A program made the position numbers and the translations under genes. Positions 57,970 to 64,000 of a DNA stretch of 64,000 nt are shown here, piece after piece. Source of the stretch: Antedon bifida. Lineage: Eukaryota > Echinodermata > Crinoidea > Comatulida > Antedonidae. Position 1 is the stretch's first letter; each line of letters opens with the position of its first letter. The notes under the pieces were generated by a model that ran no database searches, was not told the origin of the DNA, and was given only the letters and a program-made list of their open reading frames with translations. Where the stretch lies: positions 2,978,501 through 3,042,500 of the forward strand of contig OY727094.1 of NCBI GenBank assembly GCA_963402885.1, written 5' to 3'.

Positions 57970-59518
57970 CTATGCATGATACAACGGAACTACTCTTGCG
58001 ATACGTTGTCGACAAATCGGGCATTGCGGTGGGTTTAGTATCTCCGTGCACCCTTGACAGGCGCATACATGCCCACAGTTCAAGATAACACAATCACGTG
58101 GATTTGTCAAACACACGGCGCAAACGTCAACTTCGGTTCCTTCACCGTTACCAGCCGATTGTCGTGCTCGTGCCATGTAATTTTGATAATTGAGTTCACG
58201 TCTGTATTTCATAAACCATTTGCTAATTACATAAGCACACCAAATAACTGTTGCTGAACCAAATACTATTAAAACAGTCCTCAACACTTTGGTGTTTGAT
58301 CGTAGATGGCGTAGCAGTTCACCCTTTGAGCCTCGCCAAAGATAATAAGTCCATCCAGTGCATGGAGGAACCAAATGCACCTGTCCCCCGATCATTTTTA
58401 TCTCCCCGATACCAGTTAGTAAACTACCAACAGGCAACATCTCCTCTACTTCTTGATATCCCTTTATTTTTTCTCCAGTGGCCCAGTTCACTAAACTGTC
58501 TCCGAGGGAGCTTCTGACTGGTTCAAAACTGTCATATACTACATCCAGCGTTAACCCTGTTGCAACAATGGCCTCATCCGCTGTCACATGACTATTATTT
58601 GCAGACAATCTAAATGGTACACTCTTTGAGTTGTTCTTAATGGTCTTTGATGTGTCAATCCTACAAACAAAACAACCTTTTTTTATTCAAGTTGCCAAAA
58701 CCCATGCACAATATTGATTAAACTTAAAGATAAAAGCAAATTTAAACATTTTTTTGTACCCTGGGTTAAGTGTAAAAACTTTCTTCTTTTCATTTGTGTC
58801 CTATATGACAAAAACCCTTTTTTTAAATTTGCGTCCTCAAAAAAAAAGATTCTTTTTGGATAAATTGAGAGAAAACAAACATTTTGTTATCGTACCAAAG
58901 GTAAACTATATTTTACAATACTTATCATTTAAAAAGAAAAAAAAAACCCCTACCACATCCTTGTAGACTTGCTCCATTCTACTTTATGTTCTTTAAGGAT
59001 CAGGCTTTGAATTAGGCCTGTTATACCAGAAACCTTCTCACTGCTGATTACATCATTGACAGGTGTTGCAGCGCCCTCAACAACTGCATAAGGTATCGTC
59101 TTGTCTGGTGCTTCGTCCACGATTGTGCTTAAGTCTTTATCAATAGAAAAAACTGGAGCATCCTGTTAAAAATAAATTTTTGTAAAAATGAATTTGATCA
59201 TGAACAATGAAGATTAATAAGATAAACATTTTGTATAGGCCATTTTGTAGTTTTAATTAAAGTGTAAAAAGACAAAACAGTTGGCTGGCAGCCAATTTGA
59301 CTATTATTTTGCTTTAAATTACAGTTTTTACATGAATGTAGTGGTTCACACTCATACATAGACAATACCAATTCAAATTGGGCACATTTATCTTTAAATG
59401 TACCAATTGTATTGCTTACCTGTATACGTTGAATATCCCTCGTCTTGTTGCGATATACATAGTATAATATTGCAGATGTCAGGGTGCCTGAACCAATACC
59501 AATCCAATCTAAAATCAT
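57970..59518 (-). CDS. MUL1: MUL1 mitochondrial E3 ubiquitin/SUMO ligase, 3 coding exons, 332 aa
   Basis: Outer mitochondrial membrane ligase (MULAN/MAPL) that acts on mitofusin and DRP1 in vertebrates. Exons 59518-59420, 59162-58954, 58660-57970 (999 nt). MILDWIGIGSGTLTSAILYY gives the first membrane segment; TIPYAVVEGAATPV starts the intermembrane BAM/GIDE domain, continuing through HKVEWSKSTRMW, SVPFRL and EEMLPVGSLLTGIGEI. TVLIVFGSATVIWCAYVISK is the second membrane segment. The C-terminus is a RING: CAVCLTNPRDCVILNCGHVC and CPICRQRIARVVPLYHA with all zinc ligands (C-C-C-H-C-C-C-C). I chose the ATG at 59518 because the longer frame starts at a TTG. Size fits human (352). Confidence 0.95.
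59262..59335. mobile_element. Fragment of ~310-bp TIR element (MUL1 intron 1)
   Basis: TTGGCTGGCAGCCAATTTGA and CTTTAAATTACAGTTTTTAC match the interior of copies at 56087 and 22885. Confidence 0.5.
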
Positions 59519-61271
59519 TTTTGCAATTCTGCAATCCAATATATAGAGTAACTGGCCTACAGAATAATATAATTATTTTATAAGAATCAAAGACATTTTT
59601 AAACTTTAATTTCCTTTAGTAGGCCTAGGTAGCATCATTTAATAATGAATACATCTCAGTTTTTTTAGGTAGTAAACCGCAGCATAGATAGCATATATAC
59701 CTGTCTGCCTAAACCATAAATCATTTTTTACCTCCATGGTTACATAGTACCTAGGCCTAAGAGCAGTGTCTCTCATGCATGACGCGTGCCAACAAAATCC
59801 CAGCTGGGCTACCGGGCTAGGCCAGAGTACTCTACAAGCCTAGCCTAGATAGTAATAGTAGTAGGCCTACTTTAGCCCACTAGGCCTAGATATGCGGAGC
59901 CTACCTTCTTTGTTATTTCGTAAAAATAATGTCCAATATCATGTAAACCAAACTAATAGAGAACATTCATAGTTTTGCAAAATAAAAGAACCAGCATTAA
60001 TAAAACTACCGGATTTTATTTGGGAATTTACCTGGATGATATATTTATTCTATTCGCCAACAGCGCCCCCTCTGTAAACAAACTTTTTTTTTCACATAAC
60101 AACAATACTCTCTTTTCTTTACTTTAATATTTTTTTATTTACAGCATTAACCACACACAAATGTGACTTTTTGATAACAATAATACACAGTTGCATAACA
60201 AAAAGAAAGGGTTAAGGGTTTTCTTCATACCAATCAATGTCAAGATTTGTAAATGAAAGCGGTAAGTGTAGGCACACTTTTCTATAATAAATATTGATTT
60301 TACGTATTTGGGCAAATTATAATACAGTATTTCAATTAGAATTATTTTTGGTGATTGCTACATTATATTTTTATACAACAATTCAGTGCCATTGAAAGCT
60401 CTGTCTACAATATTAAACTTGATGTGACAAAAAAATGAGTCCATATATGGACTTGATAGGATGTCATATCACTACCATATTTAAGCATATCACTACCATA
60501 TTTAAGCATATCACACCATATTTGGGCATATCACTACCATATTTGGGCATATCACTACCATCTCACATGCTTTTAGAGTACACACCTGGATGACTACACT
60601 ACAGTTTATTCAAATTTCTTTATCATGCCAGTAGTACAGTAGTTGAATATTATGGTTACTGAATCTTCCATAACTTCAAGTATGTATTTTATATTCATGT
60701 AATTTTATATTCATTTAAAATTTTCAGCCATATTGATAACATAGATGCCAGAAATCTGTTCACTTTAGTAGTAGAGTCCAGAACTAGAGGCCATAAATGG
60801 AAAATGAATAAAGACATATCTCATCTAAGAATCAGACAAAAGTTCTTCACAAAACAAATGCAACGTCTGGAATAAATTACCGTCAACGGGCATAGAATCC
60901 GACTCAATCAACCAATAAAAAAATAACACTTGTCTACTTCTTTCTGCAAGTTTGCTCCCTATAGTAGACAAGATAATATATAGAAACACGTCGAGGGACA
61001 CACAAGCTACGGTTACATCAATCAAGTACATGTATTTATACTTTATATCCGTTAATATATTTTCCTGATTTAGAAAAGTTTCTGCAGCAAATCAGCTAGC
61101 AATAAAACATGGCAGAATGCTCTTGCATATTCTCTTGCAAAAATGATACTAAATATACTATACACTGCGTGTTAAAATAGTTTTATATACAGTATTTTCA
61201 TATCGTATAATATGTTAGATGTTATATATATATTTTAACAGGGATTCTCCAGTTAGCATACACTTCCAAAC
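59519..61271. other. Intergenic MUL1 promoter / ANAPC7 3' flank
   Basis: TAGGCCTA-rich stretch at 59620-59900, GCGCCCCCTC at 60063-60072 and MITE copy 27. ANAPC7 3' UTR probably occupies the right part. No other gene seen; the small frame at 60825-61031 has no support. Confidence 0.4.
60396..60560. mobile_element. Family-A MITE copy 27, right-truncated
   Basis: Left end AAGCTCTGTCTACAATATTA, then five internal ACTACCATATTT units, the most in the window, and no right TIR. Confidence 0.75.
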
Positions 61272-63335
61272 TCAATACCACTGAAAAAGAACAAAAAATA
61301 CAGTTAATTAAAATATTTATGAAAGTAAATAAAATTGATTTACATTGAAAATATTAATTCAAATTATAGCAATGGTTGTTCACAAAATGTATCCTTTTTT
61401 TAAAATTTAAATTTCTACCAATAACAAAACGCAAATATAAAAGGTGCGGAAAAAGACCGAACATGTGCTAAACACTTATGCTAATAAAGAAAGAGGTATA
61501 TATATTTTTAAAATGTTACAAATCAACAACAATTTATTTGCAACAGTTAATATATTGTTTGCAGATATAGAGTAATACCAGGTAAGAGTTAAATTACATT
61601 AATATATTATACATATTTCACTCTGCAATGGTAATACATTGTTTTAAAATTGTTTATAATAACATATGTGAATGTCTTGTTGCAAATAAAGATTGTAATA
61701 AAAATAATAATTATTAAACTGTATTACTTCACTTCCATTATACATATTTCACTCTTCGCTGGTAATACATTGTTTTAAAATTGTTTATAATAAACGTATG
61801 TGAATGTTGTAATGATAATAACAACTATTAAAATGCATTACCTCACTTCCATCAACCCAAGAGGCCTCAGCATCACTGGCATCATAATCCACATCCTCTC
61901 CACTTTCTTCCATGCCTTCCATATCATCATCTACACCTGGATCAAGATTATCACGACTTTTCTCGACTCTCTCAAGCCCATCTCTTGCTTTCTTGTTCTT
62001 GTTGTCCAAGCTATCATTTACAAAGTTAATATTAAGTTTATATAATATAAATATGATTGTATTCTTGCAATTTTATTGGTCAAATAGGCATCACATGTCA
62101 TTTGGAAATAGCCCTATCTCATGGAAAAGTGATATTTAACTTGATAATGAACGGCTCTTAGAATGCAGTTTCAGTAAACATTTTTAGAATTTTTGCCACG
62201 AGACATTGTTGACGGAAAACAACTTGCTCTATAACTGTTCCACTCTGTGTCTAAAGTTGAAACAATGCCTTTTTTTTAATGGCTTAACTTTCTGGCCTAG
62301 CAGTCGTTAAAGATTTACGATGGACAACTAAGAAGTCACTAAGCATGTAAATAAGATTTAACATTATATAGGTTAAAGAATAAAGCTCTGTCTACACTAT
62401 CAAACTTTATGTGACAAAAAATGTGATGTGAACCATATACTGTATGTACATAATGTCATATCACTACCATATTTGGGCATATCACTACCATATTTGGCCA
62501 TATCACTACCATATTTGGCCATATCACTACCATATTTGGGCACATCAAACTAGTTTGATAGTGTAGATAGGGCTTTACATTACTATTGGATAGTAACTAT
62601 ACGAAATGATACAAGAACTCACCTAAGTGCTATATTATATTGATCAATAGCATCTATATGTTCATTTGATGCAGCTAAACAGTCTCCTAACATTTGATGC
62701 AAACGACATGTACTTATGTGAAACAAGTGCTTTCTTAACCTGCATAGAACAATCAACAAGAGATTCAAAGGCAAAGAGACTCTAAACCGCTCATTTGATC
62801 ATGTTGACAAATCAACTAAAGGAAATACTTAAAGCTCTGTCTACACTATCAAACTTTATGTGACAAAAAATGTGATGTGCCCATATAATAGACATGATGA
62901 TGTCATATCACTACCATATTTGGGAATATCACACTTATTTTGTCAAACTAATTTCATAGTGTAGACAGAGCTTTAGATTACAGTAAGTAAGAACACTCAG
63001 AACAACAGGATGCTGAGCTCCGGAGATCAAAGAGTTTATCTATGGTTGCAACACAATCAGTTCCACGTCCCTCAAGAGACACTGCGTGCCGCGGAGAACA
63101 TGTACATAGTACAGTACTGTTGGTATTTGTCGCAGCCAGATATAAGATCTAAGGACCTATCCGGGCAAGGCGAGCTCAGTCTCCTGTTGTTAGAATGCCT
63201 TGGTATAACAGCTTTGGCTTACAGTGCCATAGCTGCATCAAAGTTTCTTTCTTCCATGTACAGCTCTGTCAATATGTAAGTAGCCTCTAGAAATGTTGAG
63301 TCCAAAGTTAAAGCTCTCTCAAGCATTGTTTTTGC
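61272..63335 (-). CDS. ANAPC7: ANAPC7 (APC/C subunit 7), 3' part only
   Basis: TPR-repeat subunit of the anaphase-promoting complex, partial: earlier exons lie beyond the right edge. Exons 63335-63223, 62739-62623, 62010-61842 and a terminal 61280-61272. They read AKTMLERALTLDSTFLEATY and ILTELYMEERNFDAAMAL (TPR helices), LRKHLFHISTCRLHQMLGDC, LAASNEHIDAIDQYNIALSL, NKNKKARDGLERVEKS, then an acidic tail DDDMEGMEESGEDVDYDASD and AEASWVDGSEWY. The order TPR, MLGD, DQY.IALSLD, acidic ME.SGE tail ending in a tryptophan motif is that of vertebrate ANAPC7. The last exon codes just two residues (WY) and a stop. Confidence 0.92.
62383..62575. mobile_element. Family-A MITE copy 28 (ANAPC7 intron)
   Basis: TA|AAGCTC...GGGCTT|TA; four internal ATCACTACCATATTTGGSCAT units; the longest complete copy (193 bp). 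Ends 47 nt from an exon donor. Confidence 0.85.
62832..62973. mobile_element. Family-A MITE copy 29 (ANAPC7 intron)
   Basis: TA|AAGCTCTG...GAGCTT|TA; one internal unit; short complete form (142 bp). Confidence 0.85.
62993..63202. mobile_element. ~215-bp TIR element, copy 3 (ANAPC7 intron)
   Basis: Left end eroded (AACAACAGGATGCTGAGCTC), right end TCTCCTGTTGTTAGAATGCCTTG intact and only 19 nt from the exon donor at 63222. Confidence 0.75.
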
Positions 63336-64000
63336 CTAAAAGAACAGAAATATCTAATTATATATTTGTTTGCATTACATGATTTGAATAATCAATATTG
63401 TATTTTTATATACATAATATGATGCAACATTTTTATCAATGGTTGTCTCTTCGGGAACTTGGATAAAAATCATCTCTTAATCCATGGTTGTCTATTCGGG
63501 ACCTTGGATAAAGATCATCTCTTAATCCATGGTTGTCTATTCGGGACCTTGGATAAAGATCATCTCTTAATCCATGGTTGTCTATTCGGGACCTTGGATA
63601 AAGATCATCTCTTAATCCATGGTTGTCTATTCGGGACCTTGGATAAAGATCATCTCTTAATTCATGGTTGTCTATTCGGGACCTTAGATAAAGATTATCT
63701 CTTAATAGTAGAGCAGTTAGTGACATGAGCTGTGCATTTTATTACCAAAGCATGAAACTTGGCACAAAGTTTCTTTAATGTATATAGATTCAAAATATCG
63801 GGGGGTGCCAAGTGTCCAACGTCCGGTATGGCGGCCATCTTGATTTCAAAATGGCCACCATAAAAACAAAAAATGTTCATATCTTGGCAACTATACACAT
63901 TAGAGACTTAATTCTGGTCTCAAATTGTTCACAAACTATATATTTCTATTTGCTCTAATGAAAATTTTCGTCCAAAAATGACCGGAAATGACGTTTCTTT
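63336..64000. other. ANAPC7 intron running to the window edge
   Basis: Minisatellite at 63440-63715, then from about 63720 a sequence with GGTGCCAAGTGTCCAACGTC and ATGGCGGCCATCTTG that looks like part of a larger dispersed repeat cut by the edge. No exon recognised. Confidence 0.4.
63440..63715. repeat. 45-bp minisatellite (ANAPC7 intron)
   Basis: Six nearly identical units; the unit starts GATAAAGATCATCTCTTAAT and ends CTATTCGGGACCTTG. 45 is a multiple of three, so both strands stay open; no gene is implied. Confidence 0.95.

Noticed and set aside
59198..59539. Longer MUL1 N-terminus beginning before the ATG at 59518
   Set aside because: The longer frame starts at TTG, not ATG; and the downstream part runs into intron 1 past a good GTAAGC donor.
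63436..63728. Frames with RIDNHGLRDDLYPRS or HLLIHGCLFGTLDKD repeats
   Set aside because: Products of the 45-bp minisatellite in an intron; open on both strands.

Overview
This is a AT-rich eukaryotic (metazoan) genomic window. Genes are split into short exons with GT...AG introns, and the predicted proteins are close to animal, not yeast or plant, orthologues (eIF3C, METTL16, GOSR1, GPR143, MUL1, ANAPC7, ANKRD13, QPRT, YDJC). Compact introns, frequent TAGGCCTA-rich non-coding stretches and heavy load of small DNA transposons suggest a marine invertebrate deuterostome, most likely an echinoderm. The species call is inference; the gene calls come from reading the translated exons.

Layout. 488-3350 (-): YDJC-like sugar deacetylase, five coding exons. 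5532-8998 (-): a large multi-pass membrane protein whose single coding exon is interrupted by a 632-bp terminal-inverted-repeat element. 10889-12542 (+): quinolinate phosphoribosyltransferase (QPRT), three exons. 14350-15230: a minisatellite rich in the hexamer GGGTTA. 15486-21046: a complete PIF/Harbinger DNA transposon with 50-bp identical ends, TAA target duplication, a MADF-type ORF1 and a DDE transposase. 22122-29190 (-): ANKRD13 family, 12 exons. 30566-39476 (-): eIF3 subunit C, 20 coding exons. 40458-44208 (-): METTL16, 7 exons. 46577-50495 (-): GOSR1 Golgi SNARE, 7 exons. 52280-56696 (+): GPR143 (OA1), 8 exons. 57970-59518 (-): MUL1 mitochondrial E3 ligase, 3 coding exons. 61272-63335 and beyond (-): 3' part of ANAPC7. 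I joined exons by hand; total coding lengths for each complete gene are multiples of three, which supports the models.

The genes are unrelated housekeeping or signalling genes and do not form an operon or pathway. QPRT and the membrane-protein gene are head to head, GOSR1 and GPR143 are head to head, GPR143 and MUL1 converge, and ANKRD13, eIF3C, METTL16 and GOSR1 run in tandem on the minus strand.

The striking part is the repeat content. One palindromic TA-flanked MITE family has about 29 full or partial copies (roughly one per 2 kb), in introns or flanks of nearly every gene. Other families are a Harbinger-type MITE (TAA duplications), a ~310-bp element ending TTAAAGATGTATTGTCCCC, a ~215-bp element ending CAAGGCATTCTAACAACAGG, several tRNA-derived SINEs, and five minisatellites. 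The best candidate for something new is the 632-bp element in the membrane-protein ORF: exact removal with a 3-bp duplication restores one continuous frame, and the element also offers in-frame GT/AG sites, so it may be a recent coding insertion or a newly born intron.
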